From assembly GCA_030789695.1 (NCBI GenBank), contig CM061135.1:110802301-110866300 (forward strand): a stretch of 64,000 bases of DNA. The letters are read 5' to 3'. A program made the position numbers and the translations under genes. The stretch is from Scilla litardierei (taxonomy: Eukaryota > Streptophyta > Magnoliopsida > Asparagales > Asparagaceae). Shown here piece after piece: positions 52,714-63,556 of the stretch; positions within the stretch are counted from its first letter, which is position 1, and the number at the start of each line of letters is the position of its first letter. The notes beneath the pieces were generated by a model. That model saw only the letters and a program-made list of their open reading frames with translations, did not search any database and was not told where the DNA came from.

Positions 52714-54780
52714 ATGGCATTCAACGCCTCATCCGTGTCTCATGAAGAAGGTCACTCAACCGTTCGACCCCCGCTATTCAACGGAACCAACTACCCTAGT
52801 TGGAAGATCAGAATGATGATCTACATGGAGGGTCAAGACCTACGGGACATCATGGAGGTGCCATTTGAGAAGCCCACTACTCCTGCGGCTTCAAGGACAA
52901 AGGCAGAGAAGGACTCAATCAAGTTCAATGTGAGAGATATGAATGCATTACATTGCGCTCTCTCATCTAATGAGTTCAACCGCATCTCCATGTGCAAAAC
53001 GGCAAATGATATTTGGCACACCTTGGAGATTTGTCATGAAGGGACAACGAAGGTAAAGAAATCTAAACAAACTGTGTTTAGATCTAAATATGAAATGTTT
53101 AAGATGCAGGAAGGCGAAAGCATTTCAGAGATGTTCACAAGGTTCACTGATGTTGTGAACGCTTTGGAGGGACTCGGGAAGACGATTTCCCAAGAAGATC
53201 GTGTTGAGAAGATCCTAGACTCTCTTACACCTCGTTGGGAGTCAAAGGCCAACGGAATTTTGGAGTCTTATGACACGTCCAAATATGTCATTGAGGAGTG
53301 CATTGGAAATCTCATGGCGTATGAAGTAAAGCTTCAACACAAGAAGGAGATTCAACCAACAAAGCCCGAGAAGCTTGAGAAGCAAAAGGGGGTTGCATTC
53401 CATGCCAAGGAGGAGCCAATCAAGTGGAGGAGAAAATTCCATCGAGAAGCTCCTAGCGAAGAAGATGAGCAAGAAGATGCAAGTGGAGAAGAAATTGAGG
53501 ATCTTGTCGAGCAATTCAAAGCATTCCTCAAATGCAAGCAAGGTAAGTCTTTGTCAAAGTTTGCCTCCAATTCTAACAAGGTTCCTACTTGTTACACTTG
53601 CAGTGGAAAAGGTCACTTGTCCACCGAATGCCCTTCCAAACACATCAAAGAAACTTACATGGGTAAAGGGAAGAAGCATTGGAAAGGAAAGTCCAAGTTC
53701 AAGAATCAAAAGAAAGGACTTGTCGGGACCTTTGATGATTCGAGTGAGGACACTTCGAGTAACGAAGAAGAGGATACAAAGGAGGATGCTCACGCATGCT
53801 TTGTAGCCATGGATGGTCCTACACCAATCCCCTCCAGATTAAACGAAGAAGAGTTAGATGCTTGGCTTGACGCATACAATTCCTACGAGTATTCGTGCCT
53901 CACGGCTAAGGAGGAGAAGTCGTCATCAAGCTCTTGCAAGGATGATGATGTTGTTGAGATCGAGGAAGAAGAGATCTCATATGAGGAGCTCAAGATCAAT
54001 TTTGACTTGGTCTCCGAAAAGGCTAGTAAGTGCATCAACTCTTACAATAGATTAAAAGCAAAATATAAGATTGCTAAGAGTAGATTGCATGAACTAGTTA
54101 TTCCAAGTGTAATTCATGATGAACGGCATGTGTATGACACTTGTGAGAGAGACACACTTCTCTCTCAAGTTAAGGAATTGAGTCTCTCTAATGAAAATCT
54201 CATTGCTCAAAACCTTAGCTTAGATGCTCACATTCAACAACTTACGTTAAAATTTGAAGAGGAATCACGGAAGCTCATAAGCTTTGTGTATTCTAGGGAT
54301 TCACTCCATGATTTGTTGGAAAAACAACATCCGGCAAATCATAGAGGAGGTTAGGGTTATATTCAAAATGTGGTTCCCAACCCCACCTCTAATTCTTCTT
54401 GTGGTGCAAATTCAAGAAATATTGCTAAAGCACCTAAGAAGAATCACCATGCTTTCTTGTACAACTATAACACCAACAAGAAGCATGTAGATCACAAGGT
54501 GATGAGGAAGAATGAAGAATCTTCATTTTTTGCTAAGAAGCAAAATCCTCATTCTTTGCATGCTAAGAAATTTGTTTCTACACACAAGCATGCCACATCT
54601 TTCCCTCTTGCAAAGGCAAAACCATTACCTAGAAATTCCTTGAGTTTATAGATTCCCACTAAGGCTAGTGTGCAAGAGAGAGATAGTTACATCAACTCTC
54701 TAGTTAGGGATGTGATCACCTCGTGTGATTACGTTAGGAAATCAAACTCCTCTTGGGTTTGGTTACCTAATGTCTAGGTT
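52714..54780 (+). CDS. Gag of K with CCHC knuckle; in-frame UAGs near the end
   Basis: The start is ATG at 52714, 23 bp after the PBS. The N-terminal part has P-P-L-F-N-G-T-N-Y-P-S-W-K, typical of copia gag, then A-x-D-I-W-H-T-L-E and F-x-R-F-T-D-V-V-N-A-L. The zinc knuckle C-Y-T-C-S-G-K-G-H-L-S-T-E-C is at about 53590-53631, followed by an acidic low-complexity stretch and a coiled-coil-like region (54000-54300). A TAG closes the frame at 54352-54354. The same frame stays open to a second TAG (54649-54651) and then to 54777 (S-W-V-W-L-P-N-V). In SIRE elements protease would follow near this point, but here only untranslated sequence does. Confidence 0.85.
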
Positions 54781-55712
54781 TCTCACACATTTGCATATTG
54801 CATGGGTATTGTGCTTCTATGTTTATTTTAAGCATACCCGTTGATTGTGTGTGTTTCATGATTTTGAAAATATTTTTCAAATTTATCTCTTTTCATGAAA
54901 ATGGGGACCTTGGGGTTTATTGACATGCATGCATTTTTGATCCATGTATATGTCAATGGGGGAGTTAATATATTATATGTTTAAATTATTTTAAGACATA
55001 TTTTAACTCTCATTTTGGAGGTTATTTGAGATCATTATTTACATTTGGTTATTTTGGGTCTCAACCAAACCTCTTGTTGTTTATTGCCAACATGGTTCAT
55101 GTCTCATTGTTTTTGGCAATATCCTTGTGTATCTTTGAAGCGTGATCTTTCCATATCTATTGCTTTGATACACTTTTTTAAGGCCCATGGCTCCATTTAT
55201 TAATTGGTATTAGATCCTAGAAGTCAAAATTTGACCATTTCTATGATCTAGGGGGAGCATGGGATAGTGAATTGATACCCACTAAATTTTCAAATTTGGT
55301 ATCATACATATCTTTCGTTTCTTGCATATTGTCACATCTTGGTTAAGATGACAAAGGGTGATATTTTTGTTGTCCACCTTTTTGACGATGTCAAGGGGGA
55401 GAGATATATGCATTATGTGATCATATCTATAGGGGGAGAGATATATACATATGCATATGGGGAGAGATATCTCTATAGGAAGAGATATATGGGATTAGAT
55501 AAACCATTCATGTTTGCATGCCTTTATTCTTTGCAATTGGTTTATGTAATCCATGCCTATTATATGTCACCATGTTTTTATTGGTATTATAAGTATTTAC
55601 CTTTGTGTAGCTCATTATATAATTGGTGCATATAAGTAGGGGGAGATCATTAGCTTTGTGCTTTAATTCTTTATGATTTACATAATGTGTGTCATCATCA
55701 AAAGGGAGAGAT
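54781..55712 (+). other. 3' untranslated region of K with repeated AGGGGGAG words
   Basis: Purine-rich words (ATGGGGGAG 54955, AGGGGGAGC 55248, AAGGGGGAGAG 55394, AGGGGGAGAG 55431, AGGGGGAGATC 55637) recur before the polypurine tract AAAAGGGAGAGA (55700-55711). Repeated polypurine words are typical of SIRE/Maximus 3' ends. No gene is seen; 55339-55635 is a chance open frame. Confidence 0.7.
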
Positions 55713-57574
55713 TGTTGAGTATTGGTGTCTCATACCAATCTTATTTTGATGATGATCACAACATTATGTTGTTGCTAATGAATCTCATGTTTTAGTCTCT
55801 CAGTTTATTTCAAGGATATCTTTCTTGGAGACTAATCACTTGGTGTAAGGATGGACATCATGTGAAGAAGGGCCAAAGTTTGGACTCAAGGAGTGCCAAA
55901 GCTTGGAGATGATGGAGAGCAATCAAGGCATCAAGATTGAATACTTAGACTATTAAGAAAGCTTTGTAATCTATGTAATTTACTTTATTTCTTTCTCTCT
56001 CTTTTGAGTCTAGGGTTGATGTAATGCCTTACTAGATGGTTTGCTCATTCATGCACATGCATTTAACCATCTTAGTGAACCTTAGGATTATCATAGAATC
56101 TAACCCAATAGGTTCACTCTGTCCAAAGACTCACTTGGAGTCTCTGGCTTTCCGTCAGTCGCCTGATGAGGGATACACAGTCGACTGGGTGATTTCCAGT
56201 CGCCTGTAGATCCTTCTACAGTCGCCTGATTTGCACAGCTCAAGTCAACATTTCTATTGACTCAATCTTGAGCTTTACGCACAGTCGCCTGATGATCAAT
56301 TTACAGTCGTCTGTATATTTACAGTCACCTGGAAATTGGTCAACAGTCGCATGTCTAGCGTAAGTGCAATCTCTGCATCTCTCTGTCTTCTCTCCATACT
56401 TTACAGTAGTCGACTGATGAAGAATGTACAGTCGCCTGACTATTTGACATTCGACTATATTATTAACATCAGTCGCCTGTGCGAAGAATTGGAGAAAGAG
56501 TGCAGCTCTCTGTTTCGATCCATCTCATGCTGCAGTCGTCTGCTGAAGGATTTACAGGCGCCTGTCCTGTTTGTCAGTCGACTGTATTGACTTCGTCAGT
56601 CGACTGTCCTGGCTCAGATTATAGCCGTTGGATATTTTCTAGCCGTTGATCAGTCAACTGTTTTATGATCATCAGTCGACTGTTCCTGTCGTTTTCACCC
56701 AGTTTTTAGCCGTTGCAGATTTGATTATTTGGCTGTTTCTTTGGGTTTTGGGGCTTGATATAGGATTCCTATATATATGAGTGTGCTGCCATCACTTGAG
56801 AACTCTTGACAACATTTGATAAACTCTTGACTCTATAGAAAATCTCAAGAGATCAATAAGCCACTCTCAAGCTCCCTCATTTCCCTCTATTGAGCATTCA
56901 TCTTCCTTCATGCATTGAAGTCCAGCTCAAGGGAAATCATCCAAGTGCTCTCAAGCATATTCCAACACTTGGAGATCCTCTTCCATGCCTTGCATTCATT
57001 CATGAGTAAGCATCTCAAGGCATAGGTAAGAGTATTTACTTTACAGGGTGTAATTTGCTTTCCTATTTCTCTTTGTGTGATTAGGATACTCTCTTTGTGG
57101 GAGTTTCTCTCTTTGTGGGAGGTTGTCTCTTTCTGGGATTAGGGAATTCTCTTTGTGGGAATTAACTCTCTGTGTGGGAGTTCTAGTGTCCTAGTGTAGG
57201 GCTAACCCTAATTCTCTGAGTAGGAGTTAGTGATTCTCTGTGTGGGAGTCGTGATCCTTGTGTAGGATTGGTTGGGTCCTTGTGTAGGGCATAAATCCTC
57301 TTTGTGGGGTATCTCCTTGGGAGATTAGAAATCACTTCTCTGTGTGGGAATATAGTGAATATTGGTGTGGCTGGATGTACCCAAGTTTGGGGAACCAGGG
57401 TAAAACTTTGTGTTTGCGTTCGGATTGATTGTGCCATTTAATTCCTCTTGCATTTATAATTCCGCATTTGCAAGTTAAATTTTATTTGGACAATTTTATT
57501 GCCATTACACTATTCACCCCCCCCCCCCTCCTAGTGTGTGTTGTTAGTATTGCAAGGGTTAGACGATCCCTACA
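55713..57574 (+). repeat. 3' LTR of K
   Basis: It is colinear with 50819-52678 and ends GACGATCCCTACA, after which the LTR of L resumes. Confidence 0.92.
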
Positions 57575-58677
57575 ATCAGACCTCACCCGATCGGTTCAGT
57601 GATCGGGTGAGATTTATCAGAAGCTGAAGACCAAATTCCTATCGTTTCACCCGATCGGGTGAAGTCTCATCCGATCGGGTGAATGTCTATTTTTGTCTTT
57701 TTGTGAGAATATTCCCTTGCATCTTGCCAAATTGTATAAAGAGGGCTGGGTTTTTCCAGAAACGTAATCCCCAATTTAACTCTGTTTGTATATTTGGCTG
57801 CTCTAAATTTAACTCTGTTTGTAAGTTCTTTGATCGTTCTTATATTTTAATTTTGTGTTTACACTTCTATTTGATATAGTAATCAATCGCATGATTTCCA
57901 TTCTAATAGCTATAACTTGTTTTATTGCATTTCATACCAAGAATAGTGAGTAGTTCTTCAATCTGGGACATTGGTGGAAGCTCCTTCGTGGGTTCTCCCT
58001 AGAACGGCCATAGGATTAGGGTCCGATAGGATCTAAAGATTTTGGTGGTTACGCGGGGGCGTTTCATTGTCATCGATGGGATAAAGACCGCCTTTGACCG
58101 TCGGGCCAAGGGAAAATAAAACAGGAGTTTGATTCTCTAGCCACAGCTTACCCCCTAGCATAGACATTGATTCCTTACGCGTGGGAACGGCTTGGATGAA
58201 ATGTCGGAGCAATCGTTCCGAGCTTAGTGTTCCGGAATCGGGAGGTGTTGGACATGGGAATGCCCACCGTCTGAACACGGGTAAACCTAGCGTATCATCC
58301 TGGTCATCGACCGGAATATCGGGCCCATGGGACGCTAGGTACTACTATTAGGGCAATGTCTCACCTCTAAACCCTAGAATCCGATCACATTCATATCCTT
58401 CGGCTGTAATAGTGAGAACTCATGATAGGGCGGAAGCCAAAGTCCTAGGTTGCCTTTTTACCTCTTACATCTTTTCTGTCAGCTTGCAATCGTGACAACA
58501 AACTAAGAGTTGGCTAGCTCATTCCCCAGGTGACTCGATCCCTGATTGTTTCCAAGCACACCACACCTCTCCGTGATCGACCCCCAAGCCACACTTCGAC
58601 ACCGTGCGCTTGCGGTTTACAAATTCTAATCCTAGTATCCCCATCCCAATTTGAGTGCCAAACGGACGGTCGGTCCA
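57575..58677 (+). repeat. 5' LTR of L, second part
   Basis: It resumes with CACCCGATCGGTTCAGTGATCGGGTG and further palindromes to 57683. TATAAAG is at 57735-57741, then a U5 similar to A and A2 (TGGTGGAAGCTCCTTCGTGG, GGTTACGCGGGGGCG), ending CGGTCCA. Confidence 0.85.
57735..57741 (+). promoter_or_regulatory. TATA box of LTR L
   Basis: TATAAAG in AAATTGTATAAAGAGGGC lies about 50 bp after the last palindrome. Confidence 0.75.
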
Positions 58678-58683
58678 GATTTA

Positions 58684-58701
58684 TGGCGCCGTTGACGGAG
58701 A
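58684..58701 (+). other. Primer binding site of L, tRNA-Asp type (2 mismatches)
   Basis: TGGCGCCGTTGACGGAGA follows the LTR after a six-base spacer (GATTTA). It differs at two sites from the exact tRNA-Asp complement found in C and D. Confidence 0.85.
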
Positions 58702-58852
58702 GGCAACGTGATTATTACATTTAGGACCTTGTTATCCTTGACACTAGCTCACATCCTTACCCAGTGATAATTTTCACATCCTACACTTTTGTTTTTATTT
58801 GTTTTTATTTCGCATCATACCATACGTGCTTCATGGTATATCTTAATTTTTC

Positions 58853-60575
58853 ATGCGCAAGAACTCAAGGAGTCTCGATGAATTAGTTCCTTTGGATTCC
58901 AAGATCAACGCTACCCTGAGGCGTTTGAACGCAGAAAGAAGAAGAAGAGAAGAATTTACCGCCATGGCAGGAAACATCACTCTTCAAAAGTCTTTGCTCG
59001 AATATTAGATGTCGTCTATTGGGTCTACATCCAGCATTCAACCTCCAGCCATCACGACCGAAAACTTTGAGTTGAAGCCATCACTTGTGGCTTGGATCCA
59101 ACAAGACCAATTTTTTGGAGCTTCCATGGAGAATCACATCGAGCACTTAGACTCATTTTTGGATAAGTGTGAGACGTTTAAGATCAATGGTGTATCTACC
59201 GAGGCTATTCGATTAAGATTATTCTCGTTCTTTCTACGGGATAAAGTGAAGCAATGGCTGAGGCAGAAGGACCCCAACACGTTCACAACCTGGGAGCGGC
59301 TTTCGAACGCATTCATGAACAAATTCTTTCCTCCGGGGAAGACGATGAAGCAAAGAAGTGAAATCTCCTCTTTCTCCCAAGCTAGCCATGAGTCGCTACA
59401 TGAAGCGTGGGTGAGGTACAAAGAAATGCAAAGGAAATGTCATCACCACGAGCTCCCCCATTGGCAGATCATCAACATATTCTATAATGGACTGAGGGAC
59501 GATTTGAAGTCCTCTATGAATGCTACAGTGGGTGGATCTTTCATGTGAAGAAACGAAGTGGATGCCAGAACTATCTTGGAGAACATGGCATCCAACAACG
59601 AGAGGTGGAGTGATGAACGTGCTACACCAAAAGCCGGTGGCATCCACCGATTGAGGAAGTGGACAAGCTATCAAGCAAATTTGATTTGCTTTCCACTCAA
59701 ATTTCAGCGTTTATGGTTGGAGCCGGTGTCGCTAACCCACAACAAGTAGCGGCAGTGGAAACTGAAGTGATTGGAGACTTCGGTGTTGGAGAGATTTCGA
59801 CGCCCGTAGATCAAGCAAGTGCCTTATTCTATAATCCTACGGGAAATGTGCCCTATCTGCCGAGAACAATTTCTAACCATGGATATTCTCCCAACAATCG
59901 AAATCATCCAAATTTTAGCTACAAGGTACCCTACCAACAATTTCAGCAACATCCTCAGCAACAATAATACCAGCCTCCTCCGCCTCGACAAATGTATCAA
60001 CAACTTCCTCCTCAACATCATCAACCTCCACCCCAATAACAACAGTACAATCAACAACAACGAGTGGTCTCTCCGATTGAGAACCTCAGGGCTCAGTACA
60101 TTTCGAATCAGGAGAAGATCACTCTACAACTACAGCTTGGATAGAAATCCTTAGCCGACCAAGTGGCCCAATTGGGGTTACAAGTGCCAACCCCCAAAAG
60201 GTGCAAGGACAACTACCGGGTCAACCGGAGGTGAATCCTAGGGGACCGAGCCAAACCTTAGCCTTGGCACATGGTCAAGCGAATGTCTCCGCTATTGTTC
60301 TGATGAATGGAAAGAAGATTCCAGCACGGAAGGCCGAGAAAGATAATGAAGCACCCATTGTCAATGTGCAACCAGATATGGAGGGGAACGACAACGGAGC
60401 TTCAACATCAAATCATGTGACTCCGGAAGAAGAATATGAGAAAAAGGACAAGAATAAGGGTGAAGACTTGAGAGTTTTCAAGCCTTCGGTACCATTTCCG
60501 CAGAGGCTTGCCAAGGCCAAGATCGACGAAAAGTATGGCAGGTTCTTTGAGATGGTGAAGGATCTAAGTGTTTAG
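58853..60575 (+). pseudogene. Athila-type gag of L, broken
   Basis: ATG at 58853. An in-frame TAG at 59006-59008 is followed by the capsid core: R-L-R-L-F-S-F-F-L-R-D-K-V-K-Q-W-L, F-T-T-W-E-R-L, F-M-N-K-F-F-P-P-G-K and S-L-H-E-A-W-V-R-Y. A TGA at 59546 stands where Arg is expected (CGA to TGA). The text continues as I-L-E-N-M-A-S-N-N-E-R-W, then a frameshift near 59645, a long Gln/Pro-rich linker with CAA-to-TAA stops (59966, 60037), and the basic P-F-P-Q-R-L-A-K-A block at 60500 that precedes protease. The C copy has the same plan. Confidence 0.82.
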
Positions 60576-61544
60576 ATCCCGTTCCTAGAAGCAATTGAGA
60601 ATATTCCCTCGTACGTGAAATTTCTTAAGGATATAGTGACGAAGGGGACAAGAAAGGAAAAGTTGGTCATTACGGCGGAGTGTAGCGCTTTGATTCAACG
60701 AGCAAACCTGTCGAAGCTTAAAGACCCGGGAAGTTTTTTGATTTCATGCTCTATAGGGGAAGACTCTATCAATAGAGTGCTTGTTGATTTGGGATCAAGT
60801 GTAAGTTTGATGCCCCTCTCACTCTACAGAAGGATTAATATGGGTGAACTGGAACCTACGGGGATGACCTTGCAGCTAGCGGATCGGTCCGTCAAGTACC
60901 ACGTGGGAGTCGTCGACGACCTACCAGTAAATGTCCGCGCTGTACGTGTGCCGGTGGATTTTGTAGTGATGGATATGCCCGAGGATAATCACACTTCGAT
61001 TATTCTCGGAAGACCTTTTATGGCAACCGCCGGAGTGCTCATCGACGTAAAGAAGGGAAAATTGTCTTTAAACATCGGTGATCAAACGGTGGAATTTGAC
61101 TTGGCGCTATCCATGAAGCTACCACCTGAGGAATCCAATTGCAACCTCCTGGAGATTGAAGAAGAGAGAGTTAATGAAGCAGGAGCATTGGAAGTTCTTT
61201 CGAGGAACCCCCTTGAAGACTTGGATGGAATAGTGGAGAACTCTGGGCTAGACGGAGAGGAAATTATTGGGCCAGAATGTGTCTCCCAGTCAACTCCCCC
61301 TAGACTTGGAAAGAATGCTCGGATGAAGAGCAAGGGCAAAGAGCCTTTGATGCTCACCACTGACGAAGTTCAAATTTTGAAGAGAGTGGTGAGTGTCGCC
61401 AACACAAAGGAGAAGCCCCTGGATATCACCAGTGGGGGAGCGATTGAGACCATCCATTTGTCGCCGCTGTCAATAACCAGAGTTCTTGCCTCAACCGCTG
61501 AGAGGATGCCAACTACTGAGCATCACCCCTTCGAGCCACCCTGA
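60576..61544 (+). CDS. Athila-type aspartic protease region of L
   Basis: The frame from 60615 to 61544 is open. It follows a TAG (60573-60575) that separates it from gag in the same frame. The catalytic motif is V-L-V-D-L-G-S-S-V-S-L-M (near 60776-60812), with V-D-F-V-V-M-D-M-P and S-I-I-L-G-R-P-F-M further on. The last 120 residues are acidic and of unknown role, resembling the linker between protease and RT. It ends with H-P-F-E-P-P and TGA. No RT follows; the GCGCTTCATGGGAGGCAACCC motif comes 40 bp later. Confidence 0.83.
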   Translation: MPFLEAIENIPSYVKFLKDIVTKGTRKEKLVITAECSALIQRANLSKLKDPGSFLISCSIGEDSINRVLVDLGSSVSLMPLSLYRRINMGELEPTGMTLQLADRSVKYHVGVVDDLPVNVRAVRVPVDFVVMDMPEDNHTSIILGRPFMATAGVLIDVKKGKLSLNIGDQTVEFDLALSMKLPPEESNCNLLEIEEERVNEAGALEVLSRNPLEDLDGIVENSGLDGEEIIGPECVSQSTPPRLGKNARMKSKGKEPLMLTTDEVQILKRVVSVANTKEKPLDITSGGAIETIHLSPLSITRVLASTAERMPTTEHHPFEPP

Positions 61545-61733
61545 ATATCATATCGGGAGTCGAGCGAACGACTAAAAAAATAGCGCTTCATGGGAGGCAA
61601 CCCATCCTAAACTCCGTTGGTTTTTAATAAGATTAGTTTATTAATTTTTGTGAATAAATGCTGCTATGGGGATATATATTTTTTTGTTGGGAGACTTAGA
61701 GAAATTAAACTTTTTGTGCAGGAATTTCCCCAC

Positions 61734-61993
61734 TCGATCGAGTCATACATTAACCGATCAGGTGGATCGTTTCAGTAAGTGGTCAGCTTAAGTCGAAGGA
61801 TGAACCGATCGGGTGATAAAGTCGGCAATCGGGTCGGTGATCGGGTGAAGAAAACAGAGGCTTGGGAAGTTTTTCGGAGAGAGGTAAACCAATCGGGTGA
61901 GATCTCACCCGATCGGGTGACCTATAGCTGCTGCTCCAAGTGATTTTTGAAAATTGATCCAACCGATCGGGTGATTTTCACCCGATCGGTTCA
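61734..61993. repeat. CACCCGATCGGGTGA array inside L
   Basis: About eight copies occur, including the paired TCTCACCCGATCGGGTGACC (61900-61922) and GATCGGGTGATTTTCACCCG (61965-61984). The word is the same as in the LTRs of L and A, but the array lies ahead of the accessory ORF. Confidence 0.9.
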
Positions 61994-62002
61994 CCCAAAT
62001 CC

Positions 62003-62011
62003 TATATATAT
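62003..62011 (+). promoter_or_regulatory. Candidate internal TATA box of L
   Basis: TATATATAT in AAATCCTATATATATCGACC lies about 10 bp after the last palindrome and 440 bp before the accessory ORF. A start about 30 bp downstream would fall in the C-rich leader. Confidence 0.5.
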
Positions 62012-62443
62012 CGACCCCCCACTCGACCTCCATTTCACCCGACCTCCAAAAACACATTCGAGCCGTTTGCTTCGATTTCTTCCCAAACTATCCTCTCCAT
62101 CACTCCTGCTGTTACCACTCTTCTTCCTCCACTTCCTCCACTACTTTTCCACCATCAAGGTCCCTCCGTCGACCACGTTCAAACCGCAAACCCCTCGAAA
62201 CCCTAGCCCTAATTTCCCCAATTTTCAAAAATTCTGTTCTCTTCAGATTAGTGTATGAAGGCTCTCCGAATCACTCCCTCGTGCATTGTGGGATCTTTTA
62301 GGAGCTAGCAGTCGCATGATTACTGGGTAAACTCGCTCCATAACTTGGTTATTATATTGCCCAGGAATTTTTATTTTGTCACTTTGTCATTTGTTATGTG
62401 CACCCACATATCATCTTGCATATCACACCCAATCGCCACAATA

Positions 62444-63556
62444 TCATGGTAAAAGACAAAGATAAGGGTAAGCAGCCCATGGTGTATGAGGAGCCATCTC
62501 GCAAGAGACAACGACCCACACGTCCTACATGTGGACGTGCTCCTCAACCACTGCCTACCCAACCACCACCCCCACCTATCATTCCTGCGAGAGACCCATT
62601 GCTTGGCCCTCAAGGTATTCGCTTTATGAGCCAAGCCCACAAAAAAAAATTTCTCTCGCTTTGACCAACGCCCTCACATTTCCACCAAGTTCACACACGA
62701 TCAGACCTTATTCGCACTCGGAGTTTTCTCCGAAGTCGAATCTTTATTTGCGAACTTGGGATGGCTTGGTTTCCTCCATGCCCATGCTCAATCCTACCCC
62801 GTGCTCACACTAGAATTTCTCTCCACGATCAAAATTGAGCCGGGGTCAAATATCATTTTTCGCCTTCGGAACCGAAATTTTCGTGCCCCTTTGACCACTA
62901 TCAACGATATTTTCGGTTTCCCCAATCTTGAAGGCAGCTCTATTCCCAATGAATTGCATCCCGACTTTGACGTCGACTTCTTTTGGCAACACCTCACATT
63001 ACACGATCATTATCCTAGGGGCAAGGCCAAGGCATCTTCTATTATCGACCCAGTCTTCCGCCTCGTCCATCGCATTATCTCAAGAACTTTCTTTCCACGG
63101 GATGAGTCCGACACCGTAACCATCCCAGATCTTTTCATCTTATGGGCGATGACTTTTCCTTTCATTCTCGGTGTTGACGGGATTACTTTCGAGGCATCGC
63201 ACATTCGCATCAATGCCGCTGCATGGCTAATTCAAAAGCTTGTTGATATTTGCCGCGCAAATAAGGGAAAATATTTCTGCGGTGGCCTCAACACTATCAT
63301 TGCCCTACACCCACCCTTCAACATCGAGTTTTCCCCCGATTTGCCACGTGCCCCAGGATCTACCCATCTTGACATCGATGTCCTGAGGCACACCCACATG
63401 ATCAAGCCACTAGGCGGCGGTCGGTTTGCTTTCCACTATGGCCATCCCCCTGCACCTTATCCCATTTTGCCAAACCCTGATCGCATAACCATTGAGCTTC
63501 CAACAAATTGGTCATTCCCACCTAATCCTGAATTTGTGGGGGGGGCTATACCTTAA
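62444..63556 (+). pseudogene. Athila-type accessory protein of L
   Basis: ATG at 62444 opens a lysine-rich then proline-rich N-terminus (K-D-K-D-K-G-K-Q-P). After a frameshift near 62655 (a run of nine A) the conserved body follows in 62756-63556: L-T-L-E-F-L-S-T-I, T-I-N-D-I-F-G-F-P, R-G-K-A-K-A-S-S-I-I, V-T-I-P-D-L-F-I-L-W-A-M, then an A-A-W-L-I-Q-K-L-V-D-I block and Y-F-C-G-G-L-N-T-I-I. The last two are shared with A, where they read H-W-I-I-H-E-I-L-S-V and I-C-C-G-G-M-V-T. A run of eight G at 63538-63545 shifts the frame again. Confidence 0.75.

Larger units (their letters stand above)
50819..57574 (+). mobile_element. Element K: SIRE-type copia element without pol
   Basis: The LTRs are 1860 bp (50819-52678) and 1862 bp (55713-57574), TGTTGAG...CCTACA. 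PBS, gag and polypurine tract are present, but the internal region of 3 kb has no protease, integrase or reverse transcriptase. It lies inside the palindrome zone of the LTR of L. I see no clear target-site duplication (GTCGA on the left, ATCAG on the right). The LTRs are nearly colinear with scattered substitutions. Confidence 0.88.
61545..62443 (+). other. Spacer of L with palindromes and internal TATA box
   Basis: It contains the GGGAGGCAACCCA motif (61592), then CCGATCGGGTGA palindromes (61734-61993), a TATA box (62003) and a C-rich leader. A short frame at 61947-62258 lies in the C/T-rich part and is unlikely to be a gene. Confidence 0.75.
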
